A stretch of 64,000 bases of DNA from Hydractinia symbiolongicarpus (GCF_029227915.1 NC_079877.1:8556001-8620000), one strand, 5' to 3'. Numbered from the stretch's first letter, positions 1 through 6,996 are shown. Numbers and translations are program-made. Notes: generated from the letters alone by a model not told the origin.

Positions 1-6
1 TTTCCA

Positions 7-79
7 GGGGGATTAGCTCACATGGTAGAGCGCTCGCTTTGCATGCGAGAGGTACCGGGATCGATGCCCGGATCCTCCA
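7..79 (+). tRNA. tRNA-Ala(TGC)
   Basis: Unit 1, reference copy, 73 nt, no intron and no encoded CCA. It decodes alanine GCA codons. The acceptor arm GGGGGAT pairs with ATCCTCC (one G-U), D-stem GCTC/GAGC, anticodon stem CTCGC/GCGAG around loop TTTGCAT (anticodon TGC at 40-42), T-stem CCGGG/CCCGG, discriminator A79. The T-loop ATCGATG has A54, typical of animal tRNA-Ala. The G3:U70 wobble, the main alanyl-tRNA synthetase identity element, is present. Compared with Ala(AGC) in the same unit, it differs only in the lower acceptor stem, at position 15 (C instead of G) and at position 34. A T5 terminator follows at 88-92. Eight of the 50 copies in the window carry substitutions. Confidence 0.97.
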
Positions 80-87
80 AGACGATG

Positions 88-92
88 TTTTT
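88..92 (+). terminator. Pol III T5 terminator of tRNA-Ala(TGC)
   Basis: A run of five T begins 9 nt after the discriminator base of Ala(TGC). It is repeated in every unit. Confidence 0.75.
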
Positions 93-174
93 AATTTATT
101 TATTTTTATACTAATTTCAGTAGTTGCCAATGGTCATAAGAGGATTTATGATGCTCCTAAGATTACCTGGTATT

Positions 175-192
175 AATAATAATAATAATAAT
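175..192 (+). repeat. (AAT)6 microsatellite, variable between units
   Basis: Six AAT triplets here. The count is 7 in units 5, 8-11, 23, 28, 34-36 and 42; 8 in units 12 and 37; 9 in unit 13; 5 in units 44 and 47; 4 in unit 38; and 6 elsewhere. Unit 12 has one GAT interruption (near 14529) and unit 46 one AGT interruption (near 58816). The tract explains almost all differences in unit length. Confidence 0.95.
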
Positions 193-320
193 ACTAAACC
201 GCGCTGCATATGTCTAGAGCATTTCTTGCTGTTTAATTTCGCATTGACAGTATACACAGTTTCAGCTTTTAACATGATCGACCGTGTGGCATTCGGGCAT
301 TGACGCCATCGCGAACATAT

Positions 321-330
321 TATTTAAATA
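321..330 (+). promoter_or_regulatory. TATA-like element upstream of tRNA-Asp
   Basis: TATTTAAATA ends 8 nt before the Asp gene. Upstream AT-rich or TATA-like elements help Pol III initiation at tRNA genes in several eukaryotes, but this one is closer than the usual -30 position. The role is inferred only from sequence and placement. Confidence 0.3.
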
Positions 331-338
331 TGAACTCG

Positions 339-410
339 TCCTCGGTAGTATAGTGGTAAGTATCCCCGCCTGTCACGCGGGAGACCGGGGTTCGATTCCC
401 CGCCGGGGAG
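339..410 (+). tRNA. tRNA-Asp(GTC)
   Basis: Unit 1, reference copy, 72 nt. It decodes aspartate GAC/GAU. Acceptor TCCTCGG pairs with CCGGGGA, anticodon stem CCCGC/GCGGG around loop CTGTCAC (anticodon GTC at 372-374), T-stem CGGGG/CCCCG with T-loop TTCGATT, discriminator G410. The whole body closely matches animal tRNA-Asp. The internal A box (positions 8-19) and B box (52-62) are canonical. An AT-rich TATA-like stretch lies just upstream and T5 follows at 415-419. Fourteen of 49 copies carry substitutions, several at core tertiary positions, so Asp is one of the more eroded genes in the unit. Confidence 0.97.
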
Positions 411-414
411 GTTC

Positions 415-419
415 TTTTT
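415..419 (+). terminator. Pol III T5 terminator of tRNA-Asp
   Basis: T5 begins 5 nt after the end of Asp. In unit 42 (near 53841) a C-to-T change lengthens the run to eight T or more. Confidence 0.8.
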
Positions 420-483
420 ATCTTGTCAATGTTTCGTTTCACGTCAGTAGCGTTCGCGGGACTGTCCGGGAATACAGATATAC

Positions 484-556
484 GCCCGGTTAGCTCAGTC
501 GGTAGAGCATCAGACTTTTAATCTGAGGGTCGCGGGTTCGAGTCCCTCATCGGGCG
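484..556 (+). tRNA. tRNA-Lys(TTT)
   Basis: Unit 1, reference copy, 73 nt. It decodes lysine AAA/AAG. Acceptor GCCCGGT pairs with ATCGGGC (one G-U), D-stem GCTC/GAGC, anticodon stem TCAGA/TCTGA around loop CTTTTAA (anticodon TTT at 517-519), discriminator G556. The T-stem GCGGG/CCCTC has a C50-U64 mismatch that is part of the array consensus, so the T arm is weaker than in typical animal tRNA-Lys. No run of four or more T lies between this gene and Ala(AGC) 107 bp downstream, so it may be co-transcribed with that gene. Lys is the most altered gene: 16 of 49 copies have substitutions, including G53U in units 3, 12, 14 and 47. Confidence 0.95.
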
Positions 557-663
557 TAACAATTATTTGGTACGATGGTGAACTAACTTTCACCACAATG
601 TCTTGTCGAAAGAGGATGAATAACGTAACATTTGCGGAGTGGCAAAGGCGAAGCAAACTTGAT

Positions 664-736
664 GGGGAACTAGCTCAGATGGTAGAGCGCTCGCTTAGCA
701 TGCGAGAGGTACCGGGATCGATGCCCGGGTTCTCCA
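664..736 (+). tRNA. tRNA-Ala(AGC)
   Basis: Unit 1, reference copy, 73 nt. With A34 edited to inosine it would read GCU, GCC and GCA. Acceptor GGGGAAC pairs with GTTCTCC and keeps the G3:U70 alanine identity pair. D-stem GCTC/GAGC, anticodon stem CTCGC/GCGAG around TTAGCAT (anticodon AGC at 697-699), T-arm CCGGG-ATCGATG-CCCGG, discriminator A736. T4 follows at 742-745. It is the best preserved gene of the unit, with changes in only 7 of 49 copies. Confidence 0.97.
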
Positions 737-741
737 ATGCC

Positions 742-745
742 TTTT
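742..745 (+). terminator. Pol III T4 terminator of tRNA-Ala(AGC)
   Basis: T4 begins 6 nt after Ala(AGC). It is also the first run of four or more T downstream of tRNA-Lys, because 557-663 contains none. Confidence 0.75.
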
Positions 746-804
746 CCATAGGCGTAAAATAAATGAAATTTGCGCAGAGCAATTTGCAGCAGCGTTCGTG
801 TCAT

Positions 805-920
805 GTCGGGATGGCCGAGCGGTCTAAGGCGCCAGACTCAAGACAAAATGTTCTTCCACTCATCGCGTGGAGAATTCTGGTCCTCGAATGAGGGCGTGGG
901 TTCGAATCCCACTTCCGATA
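805..920 (+). tRNA. tRNA-Leu(CAA) with 32-nt intron
   Basis: Unit 1. It decodes leucine UUG. Exon 1 is 805-842, intron 843-874, exon 2 875-920; mature length is 84 nt. In every copy the intron is nucleotides 39-70 of the gene. Anticodon CAA is at 839-841, stem CCAGA/TCTGG, and the intron sits after position 37 as in animal tRNA-Leu(CAA). The long variable arm has stem CCTC/GAGG, as expected for a class II tRNA. The intron can form a 6-bp hairpin (854-859 with 867-872, 7-nt loop). Copy-specific change: C72U at 919 (G1:C72 becomes G:U); other units have C. T4 terminators lie at 923-926 and 942-945. Confidence 0.95.
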
Positions 921-922
921 AC

Positions 923-926
923 TTTT
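923..926 (+). terminator. Pol III T4 terminator of tRNA-Leu
   Basis: T4 begins 3 nt after the Leu discriminator. A second T4, at 942-945, lies inside the palindrome shared with tRNA-Tyr. Confidence 0.75.
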
Positions 927-940
927 CCCTGCCACACAAA

Positions 941-956
941 ATTTTAGGCCTAAAAT
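941..956. terminator. Palindromic two-way Pol III terminator between convergent Leu and Tyr
   Basis: ATTTTAGGCCTAAAAT is a perfect 16-bp palindrome. It offers T4 to plus-strand transcripts leaving Leu and T4 (955-952) to minus-strand transcripts leaving Tyr. The minus-strand T4 begins 7 nt after the Tyr 3' end. It is conserved in essentially every unit; unit 35 has one G-to-A change (near 45255). Confidence 0.65.
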
Positions 957-961
957 GCAAG

Positions 962-1055
962 TCCACCGAGCCGGATTTGAACCAGCGACCTAAGGATGCC
1001 TGAGTGGTATAAGTTCGTCTACAGTCCTCCGCTCTACCAACTGAGCTATCGGTGG
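962..1055 (-). tRNA. tRNA-Tyr(GTA) with 21-nt intron
   Basis: Unit 1, reference copy. It decodes tyrosine UAC/UAU. Exon 1 is complement 1019-1055, intron complement 998-1018, exon 2 complement 962-997; mature length is 73 nt. In every copy the intron is plus-strand offsets 36-56 from the feature start. Acceptor CCACCGA pairs with TCGGTGG, including the C1:G72 pair expected for eukaryotic tyrosyl-tRNA synthetase. Discriminator A. Anticodon GTA is complement 1020-1022, stem GAGGA/TCCTT. An intron after position 37 is the rule in animal tRNA-Tyr. It converges on Leu; its T4 terminator is complement 952-955. Confidence 0.96.
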
Positions 1056-1125
1056 ATGTAGCATCGTACAGTGCTTGTGCAGGACTATGCAGGTCATGTC
1101 ACGTTTGTAGTATGACGTGGTTTTT

Positions 1126-1129
1126 AAAA
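1126..1129 (-). terminator. Pol III T4 terminator of initiator tRNA-Met
   Basis: Reading the minus strand, T4 begins 20 nt after the initiator Met 3' end. It abuts a plus-strand T5 at 1121-1125. Confidence 0.6.
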
Positions 1130-1148
1130 TGATGCGATAGCTCGCACG

Positions 1149-1220
1149 TAGCAGAGGGTGGTTTCGATCCACCGACCTCTGGGTTATGGGCCCAGCACGC
1201 TTCCTCTGCGCCACTCTGCT
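1149..1220 (-). tRNA. Initiator tRNA-Met(CAT)
   Basis: Unit 1, reference copy, 72 nt. It delivers the first methionine of proteins and binds eIF2. Initiator hallmarks are visible: A1:U72 at the top of the acceptor (AGCAGAG/CTCTGCT), A54 and A60 in the T-loop ATCGAAA, and three consecutive G:C pairs (29-31 with 39-41) closing the anticodon stem CTGGG/CCCAG. Anticodon CAT is complement 1186-1188. The sequence is very close to animal initiator tRNA. Downstream T4 is complement 1126-1129. Eleven of 49 copies carry substitutions. Confidence 0.97.
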
Positions 1221-1308
1221 GAAGGTAGGTAAGCTGAAATGTGTCTGATGTAAGGTGTAGTTTAGTATTGCGAACAGCACTCGAACTATGACCTTTTTAC
1301 CATTTCCA

Positions 1309-1381
1309 GGGGGATTAGCTCACATGGTAGAGCGCTCGCTTTGCATGCGAGAGGTACCGGGATCGATGCCCGGATCCTCCA
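1309..1381 (+). tRNA. tRNA-Ala(TGC)
   Basis: Unit 2, consensus. Confidence 0.96.
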
Positions 1382-1640
1382 AGACGATGTTTTTAATTTA
1401 TTTATTTTTATACTAATTTCAGTAGTTGCCAATGGTCATAAGAGGATTTATGATGCTCCTAAGATTACCTGGTATTAATAATAATAATAATAATACTTAA
1501 CCGCGCTGCATATGTCTAGAGCATTTCTTGCTGTTTAATTTCGCATTGACAGTATACACAGTTTCAGCTTTTAACATGATCGACCGTGTGGCATTCGGGC
1601 ATTGACGCCATCGCGAACATATTATTTAAATATGAACTCG

Positions 1641-1712
1641 TCCTCGGTAGTATAGTGGTAAGTATCCCCGCCTGTCACGCGGGAGACCGGGGTTCGATTC
1701 CCCGCCGGGGAG
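1641..1712 (+). tRNA. tRNA-Asp(GTC)
   Basis: Unit 2, consensus. Confidence 0.96.
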
Positions 1713-1785
1713 GTTCTTTTTATCTTGTCAATGTTTCGTTTCACGTCAGTAGCGTTCGCGGGACTGTCCGGGAATACAGATTTAC

Positions 1786-1858
1786 ACCCGGTTAGCTCAG
1801 TCGGTAGAGCATCAGACTTTTAATCTGAGGGTCGCGGGTTCGAGTCCCTCATCGGGCG
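1786..1858 (+). tRNA. tRNA-Lys(TTT), variant
   Basis: Unit 2. G1A (1786) breaks the top acceptor pair with C72; the same change is in unit 46. Confidence 0.85.
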
Positions 1859-1965
1859 TAACAATTATTTGGTACGATGGTGAACTAACTTTCACCACAA
1901 TGTCTTGTCGAAAGAGGATGAATAACGTAACATTTGCGGAGTGGCAAAGGCGAAGCAAACTTGAT

Positions 1966-2038
1966 GGGGATCTAGCTCAGATGGTAGAGCGCTCGCTTAG
2001 CATGCGAGAGATACCGGGATCGATGCCCGGGTTCTCCA
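1966..2038 (+). tRNA. tRNA-Ala(AGC), variant
   Basis: Unit 2. A6U (1971) disrupts an acceptor pair; G46A (2011) in the variable loop. Confidence 0.85.
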
Positions 2039-2106
2039 ATGCCTTTTCCATAGGCGTAAAATAAATGAAATTTGCGCAGAGCAATTTGCAGCAGCGTTCG
2101 TGTCAT

Positions 2107-2222
2107 GTCGGGATGGCCGAGCGGTCTAAGGCGCCAGACTCAAGACAAAATGTTCTTCCACTCATCGCGTGGAGAATTCTGGTCCTCGAATGAGGGCGTG
2201 GGTTCGAATCCCACTTCCGACA
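2107..2222 (+). tRNA. tRNA-Leu(CAA) with intron
   Basis: Unit 2, consensus. Confidence 0.95.
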
Positions 2223-2263
2223 ACTTTTCCCTGCCACACAAAATTTTAGGCCTAAAATGCAAG

Positions 2264-2357
2264 TCCACCGAGCCGGATTTGAACCAGCGACCTAAGGATG
2301 CCTGAGTGGTATAAGTTCGTCTACAGTCCTCCGATCTACCAACTGAGCTATCGGTGG
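2264..2357 (-). tRNA. tRNA-Tyr(GTA) with intron, variant
   Basis: Unit 2. G24U (2334) breaks D-stem pair C11:G24. Confidence 0.85.
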
Positions 2358-2450
2358 ATGTAGCATCGTACAGTTCTTGTGCAGGACTATGCAGGTCATG
2401 TCACGTTTGTAGTATGACGTGGTTTTTAAAATGATGCGATAGCTCGCACG

Positions 2451-2522
2451 TAGCAGAGGGTGGTTTCGATCCACCGACCTCTGGGTTATGGGCCAAGCAC
2501 GCTTCCTCTGCGCCACTCTGCT
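2451..2522 (-). tRNA. Initiator tRNA-Met(CAT), variant
   Basis: Unit 2. G29U (2495) breaks the first of the three diagnostic G:C pairs of the initiator anticodon stem. Confidence 0.85.
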
Positions 2523-2610
2523 GAATGTAGGTAAGCTGAAATGTGTCTGATGTAAGGTGTAGTTTAGTATTGCGAACAGCACTCGAACTATGACCTTTTT
2601 ACCATTTCCA

Positions 2611-2683
2611 GGGGGATTAGCTCACATGGTAGAGCGCTCGCTTTGCATGCGAGAGGTACCGGGATCGATGCCCGGATCCTCCA
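2611..2683 (+). tRNA. tRNA-Ala(TGC)
   Basis: Unit 3, consensus. Confidence 0.96.
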
Positions 2684-2942
2684 AGACGATGTTTTTAATT
2701 TATTTATTTTTATACTAATTTCAGTAGTTGCCAATGGTCATAAGAGGATTTATGATGCTCCTAAGATTACCTGGTATTAATAATAATAATAATAATACTA
2801 AACCGCGCTGCATATGTCTAGAGCATTTCTTGCTGTTTAATTTCGCATTGACAGTATACACAGTTTCAGCTTTTAACATGATCGACCGTGTGGCATTCGG
2901 GCATTGACGCCATCGCGAACATATTATTTAAATATGAACTCG

Positions 2943-3014
2943 TCCTCGGTAGTATAGTGGTAAGTATCCCCGCCTGTCACGCGGGAGACCGGGGTTCGAT
3001 TCCCCGCCGGGAAG
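2943..3014 (+). tRNA. tRNA-Asp(GTC), variant
   Basis: Unit 3. G71A (3012) leaves a C2-A71 acceptor mismatch. Confidence 0.85.
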
Positions 3015-3087
3015 GTTCTTTTTATCTTGTCAATGTTTCGTTTCACGTCAGTAGCGTTCGCGGGACTGTCCGGGAATACAGTTTTAC

Positions 3088-3160
3088 GCCCGGTTAGCTC
3101 AGTCGGTAGACCATCAGACTTTTAATCTGAGGGTCGCGGTTTCGAGTCCCTCATCGGGCG
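3088..3160 (+). tRNA. tRNA-Lys(TTT), probably impaired
   Basis: Unit 3. G24C (3111) breaks the D-stem and G53U (3140) breaks the T-stem and alters the B box. Confidence 0.75.
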
Positions 3161-3267
3161 TAACAATTATTTGGTACGATGGTGAACTAACTTTCACCAC
3201 AATGTCTTGTCGAAAGAGGATGAATAACGTAACATTTGCGGAGTGGCAAAGGCGAAGCAAACTTGAT

Positions 3268-3340
3268 GGGGAACTAGCTCAGATGGTAGAGCGCTCGCTT
3301 AGCATGCGAGAGGTACCGGGATCGATGCCCGGGTTCTCCA
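3268..3340 (+). tRNA. tRNA-Ala(AGC)
   Basis: Unit 3, consensus. Confidence 0.96.
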
Positions 3341-3408
3341 ATGCCTTTTCCATAGGCGTAAAATAAATGAAATTTGCGCAGAGCAATTTGCAGCAGCGTT
3401 CGTGTCAT

Positions 3409-3524
3409 GTCGGGATGGCCGAGCGGTCTAAGGCGCCAGACTCTAGACAAAATGTTCTTCCACTCATCGCGTGGAGAATTCTGGTCCTCGAATGAGGGCG
3501 TGGGTTCGAATCCCACTTCCGACA
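3409..3524 (+). tRNA. tRNA-Leu body with CTA anticodon (possible amber suppressor)
   Basis: Unit 3. The middle anticodon base is changed (A to T at 3444), so the anticodon at 3443-3445 is CTA, complementary to the UAG stop codon. The rest of the exons and the intron match consensus, so if transcribed, spliced and charged it would insert leucine at UAG. Eukaryotic leucyl-tRNA synthetases generally rely little on the anticodon (known of the family), which makes charging plausible. The intron is normally positioned to pair near the anticodon, so splicing efficiency is uncertain. Confidence 0.88.
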
Positions 3525-3565
3525 ACTTTTCCCTGCCACACAAAATTTTAGGCCTAAAATGCAAG

Positions 3566-3659
3566 TCCACCGAGCCGGATTTGAACCAGCGACCTAAGGA
3601 TGCCTGAGTGGTATAAGTTCGTCTACAGTCCTCCGCTCTACCAACTGAGCTATCGGTGG
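3566..3659 (-). tRNA. tRNA-Tyr(GTA) with intron
   Basis: Unit 3, consensus. Confidence 0.95.
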
Positions 3660-3752
3660 ATGTAGCATCGTACAGTTCTTGTGCAGGACTATGCAGGTCA
3701 TGTCACGTTTGTAGTATGACGTGGTTTTTAAAATGATGCGATAGCTCGCACG

Positions 3753-3824
3753 TAGCAGAGGGTGGTTTCGATCCACCGACCTCTGGGTTATGGGCCCAGC
3801 ACGCTTCCTCTGCGCCACTCTGCT
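3753..3824 (-). tRNA. Initiator tRNA-Met(CAT)
   Basis: Unit 3, consensus. Confidence 0.96.
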
Positions 3825-3912
3825 GAAGGTAGGTAAGCTGAAATGTGTCTGATGTAAGGTGTAGTTTAGTATTGCGAACAGCACTCGAACTATGACCTTT
3901 TTACCATTTCCA

Positions 3913-3985
3913 GGGGGATTAGCTCACATGGTAGAGCGCTCGCTTTGCATGCGAGAGGTACCGGGATCGATGCCCGGATCCTCCA
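3913..3985 (+). tRNA. tRNA-Ala(TGC)
   Basis: Unit 4, consensus. Confidence 0.96.
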
Positions 3986-4244
3986 AGACGATGTTTTTAA
4001 TTTATTTATTTTTATACTAATTTCAGTAGTTGCCAATGGTCATAAGAGGATTTATGATGCTCCTAAGATTACCTGGTATTAATAATAATAATAATAATAC
4101 TAAACCGCGCTGCATATGTCTAGAGCATTTCTTGCTGTTTAATTTCGCATTGACAGTATACACAGTTTCAGCTTTTAACATGATCGACCGTGTGGCATTC
4201 GGGCATTGACGCCATCGCGAACATATTATTTAAATATGAACTCG

Positions 4245-4316
4245 TCCTCGGTAGTATAGTGGTAAGTATCCCCGCCTGTCACGCGGGAGACCGGGGTTCG
4301 ATTCCCCGCCGGGGAG
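4245..4316 (+). tRNA. tRNA-Asp(GTC)
   Basis: Unit 4, consensus. Confidence 0.96.
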
Positions 4317-4389
4317 GTTCTTTTTATCTTGTCAATGTTTCGTTTCACGTCAGTAGCGTTCGCGGGACTGTCCGGGAATACAGATTTAC

Positions 4390-4462
4390 GCCCGGTTAGC
4401 TCAGTCGGTAGAGCATCAGACTTTTAATCTGAGGGTCGCGGGTTCGAGTCCCTCATCGGGCG
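4390..4462 (+). tRNA. tRNA-Lys(TTT)
   Basis: Unit 4, consensus. Confidence 0.95.
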
Positions 4463-4569
4463 TAACAATTATTTGGTACGATGGTGAACTAACTTTCACC
4501 ACAATGTCTTGTCGAAAGAGGATGAATAACGTAACATTTGCGGAGTGGCAAAGGCGAAGCAAACTTGAT

Positions 4570-4642
4570 GGGGAACTAGCTCAGATGGTAGAGCGCTCGC
4601 TTAGCATGCGAGAGGTACCGGGATCGATGCCCGGGTTCTCTA
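4570..4642 (+). tRNA. tRNA-Ala(AGC), variant
   Basis: Unit 4. C72U (4641) turns G1:C72 into a G:U pair. Confidence 0.9.
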
Positions 4643-4710
4643 ATGCCTTTTCCATAGGCGTAAAATAAATGAAATTTGCGCAGAGCAATTTGCAGCAGCG
4701 TTCGTGTCAT

Positions 4711-4826
4711 GTCGGGATGGCCGAGCGGTCTAAGGCGCCAGACTCAAGACAAAATGTTCTTCCACTCATCGCGTGGAGAATTCTGGTCCTCGAATGAGGG
4801 CGTGGGTTCGAATCCCACTTCCGACA
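4711..4826 (+). tRNA. tRNA-Leu(CAA) with intron
   Basis: Unit 4, consensus. Confidence 0.95.
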
Positions 4827-4867
4827 ACTTTTCCCTGCCACACAAAATTTTAGGCCTAAAATGCAAG

Positions 4868-4961
4868 TCCACCGAGCCGGATTTGAACCAGCGACCTAAG
4901 GATGCCTGAGTGGTATAAGTTCGTCTACAGTCCTCCGCTCTACCAACTGAGCTATCGGTGG
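4868..4961 (-). tRNA. tRNA-Tyr(GTA) with intron
   Basis: Unit 4, consensus. Confidence 0.95.
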
Positions 4962-5054
4962 ATGTAGCATCGTACAGTTCTTGTGCAGGACTATGCAGGT
5001 CATGTCACGTTTGTAGTATGACGTGGTTTTTAAAATGATGCGATAGCTCGCACG

Positions 5055-5126
5055 TAGCAGAGGGTGGTTTCGATCCACCGACCTCTGGGTTATGGGCCCA
5101 GCACGCTTCCTCTGCGCCACTCTGCT
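5055..5126 (-). tRNA. Initiator tRNA-Met(CAT)
   Basis: Unit 4, consensus. Confidence 0.96.
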
Positions 5127-5214
5127 GAAGGTAGGTAAGCTGAAATGTGTCTGATGTAAGGTGTAGTTTAGTATTGCGAACAGCACTCGAACTATGACCT
5201 TTTTACCATTTCCA

Positions 5215-5287
5215 GGGGGATTAGCTCACATGGTAGAGCGCTCGCTTTGCATGCGAGAGGTACCGGGATCGATGCCCGGATCCTCCA
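5215..5287 (+). tRNA. tRNA-Ala(TGC)
   Basis: Unit 5, consensus. Confidence 0.96.
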
Positions 5288-5549
5288 AGACGATGTTTTT
5301 AATTTATTTATTTTTATACTAATTTCAGTAGTTGCCAATGGTCATAAGAGGATTTATGATGCTCCTAAGATTACCTGGTATTAATAATAATAATAATAAT
5401 AATACTAAACCGCGCTGCATATGTCTAGAGCATTTCTTGCTGTTTAATTTCGCATTGACAGTATACACAGTTTCAGCTTTTAACATGATCGACCGTGTGG
5501 CATTCGGGCATTGACGCCATCGCGAACATATTATTTAAATATGAACTCG

Positions 5550-5621
5550 TCCTCGGTAGTATAGTGGTAAGTATCCCCGCCTGTCACGCGGGAGACCGGG
5601 GTTCGATTCCCCGCCGGGGAG
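5550..5621 (+). tRNA. tRNA-Asp(GTC)
   Basis: Unit 5, consensus. Confidence 0.96.
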
Positions 5622-5694
5622 GTTCTTTTTATCTTGTCAATGTTTCGTTTCACGTCAGTAGCGTTCGCGGGACTGTCCGGGAATACAGATTTAC

Positions 5695-5767
5695 GCCCGG
5701 TTAGCTCAGTCGGTAGAGCATCAGACTTTTAATCTGAGGGTCGCGGGTTCGAGTCCCTCATCGGGCG
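5695..5767 (+). tRNA. tRNA-Lys(TTT)
   Basis: Unit 5, consensus. Confidence 0.95.
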
Positions 5768-5874
5768 TAACAATTATTTGGTACGATGGTGAACTAACTT
5801 TCACCACAATGTCTTGTCGAAAGAGGATGAATAACGTAACATTTGCGGAGTGGCAAAGGCGAAGCAAACTTGAT

Positions 5875-5947
5875 GGGGAACTAGCTCAGATGGTAGAGCG
5901 CTCGCTTAGCATGCGAGAGGTACCGGGATCGATGCCCGGGTTCTCCA
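5875..5947 (+). tRNA. tRNA-Ala(AGC)
   Basis: Unit 5, consensus. Confidence 0.96.
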
Positions 5948-6015
5948 ATGCCTTTTCCATAGGCGTAAAATAAATGAAATTTGCGCAGAGCAATTTGCAG
6001 CAGCGTTCGCGTCAT

Positions 6016-6131
6016 GTCGGGATGGCCGAGCGGTCTAAGGCGCCAGACTCAAGACAAAATGTTCTTCCACTCATCGCGTGGAGAATTCTGGTCCTCGAAT
6101 GAGGGCGTGGGTTCGAATCCCACTTCCGACA
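6016..6131 (+). tRNA. tRNA-Leu(CAA) with intron
   Basis: Unit 5, consensus; upstream flank has the T-to-C variant at 6010 shared with units 6, 8 and 13. Confidence 0.95.
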
Positions 6132-6172
6132 ACTTTTCCCTGCCACACAAAATTTTAGGCCTAAAATGCAAG

Positions 6173-6266
6173 TCCACCGAGCCGGATTTGAACCAGCGAC
6201 CTAAGGATGTCTGAGTGGTATAAGTTCGTCTACAGTCCTCCGCTCTACCAACTGAGCTATCGGTGG
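6173..6266 (-). tRNA. tRNA-Tyr(GTA) with intron
   Basis: Unit 5. Exons consensus; one intron substitution at 6210. Confidence 0.94.
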
Positions 6267-6359
6267 ATGTAGCATCGTACAGTTCTTGTGCAGGACTATG
6301 CAGGTCATGTCACGTTTGTAGTATGACGTGGTTTTTAAAATGATGCGATAGCTCGCACG

Positions 6360-6431
6360 TAGCAGAGGGTGGTTTCGATCCACCGACCTCTGGGTTATGG
6401 GTCCAGCACGCTTCCTCTGCGCCACTCTGCT
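6360..6431 (-). tRNA. Initiator tRNA-Met(CAT), variant
   Basis: Unit 5. G31A (6402) breaks the innermost of the three diagnostic G:C pairs. Confidence 0.85.
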
Positions 6432-6519
6432 GAAGGTAGGTAAGCTGAAATGTGTCTGATGTAAGGTGTAGTTTAGTATTGCGAACAGCACTCGAACTAT
6501 GACCTTTTTACCATTTCCA

Positions 6520-6592
6520 GGGGGATTAGCTCACATGGTAGAGCGCTCGCTTTGCATGCGAGAGGTACCGGGATCGATGCCCGGAGCCTCCA
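6520..6592 (+). tRNA. tRNA-Ala(TGC), variant
   Basis: Unit 6. U67G (6586) breaks acceptor pair A6:U67. Confidence 0.88.
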
Positions 6593-6851
6593 AGACGATG
6601 TTTTTAATGTATTTATTTTTATACTAATTTCAGTAGTTGCCAATGGTCATAAGAGGATTTATGATGCTCCTAAGATTACCTGGTATTAATAATAATAATA
6701 ATAATACTAAACCGCGCTGCATATTTCTAGAGCATTTCTTGCTGTTTAATTTCGCATTGACAGTATACACAGTTTCAGCTTTTAACATGATCGACCGTGT
6801 GGCATTCGGGCATTGACGCCATCGCGAACATATTATTTAAATATGAACTCG

Positions 6852-6923
6852 TCCTCGGTAGTATAGTGGTAAGTATCCCCGCCTGTCACGCGGGAGACCG
6901 GGGTTCGATTCCCCGCCGGGGAG
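6852..6923 (+). tRNA. tRNA-Asp(GTC)
   Basis: Unit 6, consensus. Confidence 0.96.
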
Positions 6924-6996
6924 GTTCTTTTTATCTTGTCAATGTTTCGTTTCACGTCAGTAGCGTTCGCGGGACTGTCCGGGAATACAGATTTAC

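Larger units (their letters stand above)
80..338. other. Longest intergenic spacer of the unit (Ala-TGC to Asp)
   Basis: This 259-bp AT-rich stretch holds the Ala(TGC) terminator, an (AAT)n microsatellite and a TATA-like stretch before Asp. No further gene is seen. It recurs in every unit and contains nearly all unit-length variation. The other spacers are shorter: 411-483, 557-663, 737-804, 921-961, 1056-1148 and 1221-1308. None shows a gene. Confidence 0.8.

Noticed and set aside
80-338. A hidden small RNA gene in the longest spacer
   Set aside because: No A/B box pair, snoRNA C/D or H/ACA boxes, or 5S-like sequence was recognised; the stretch is AT-rich with a microsatellite.
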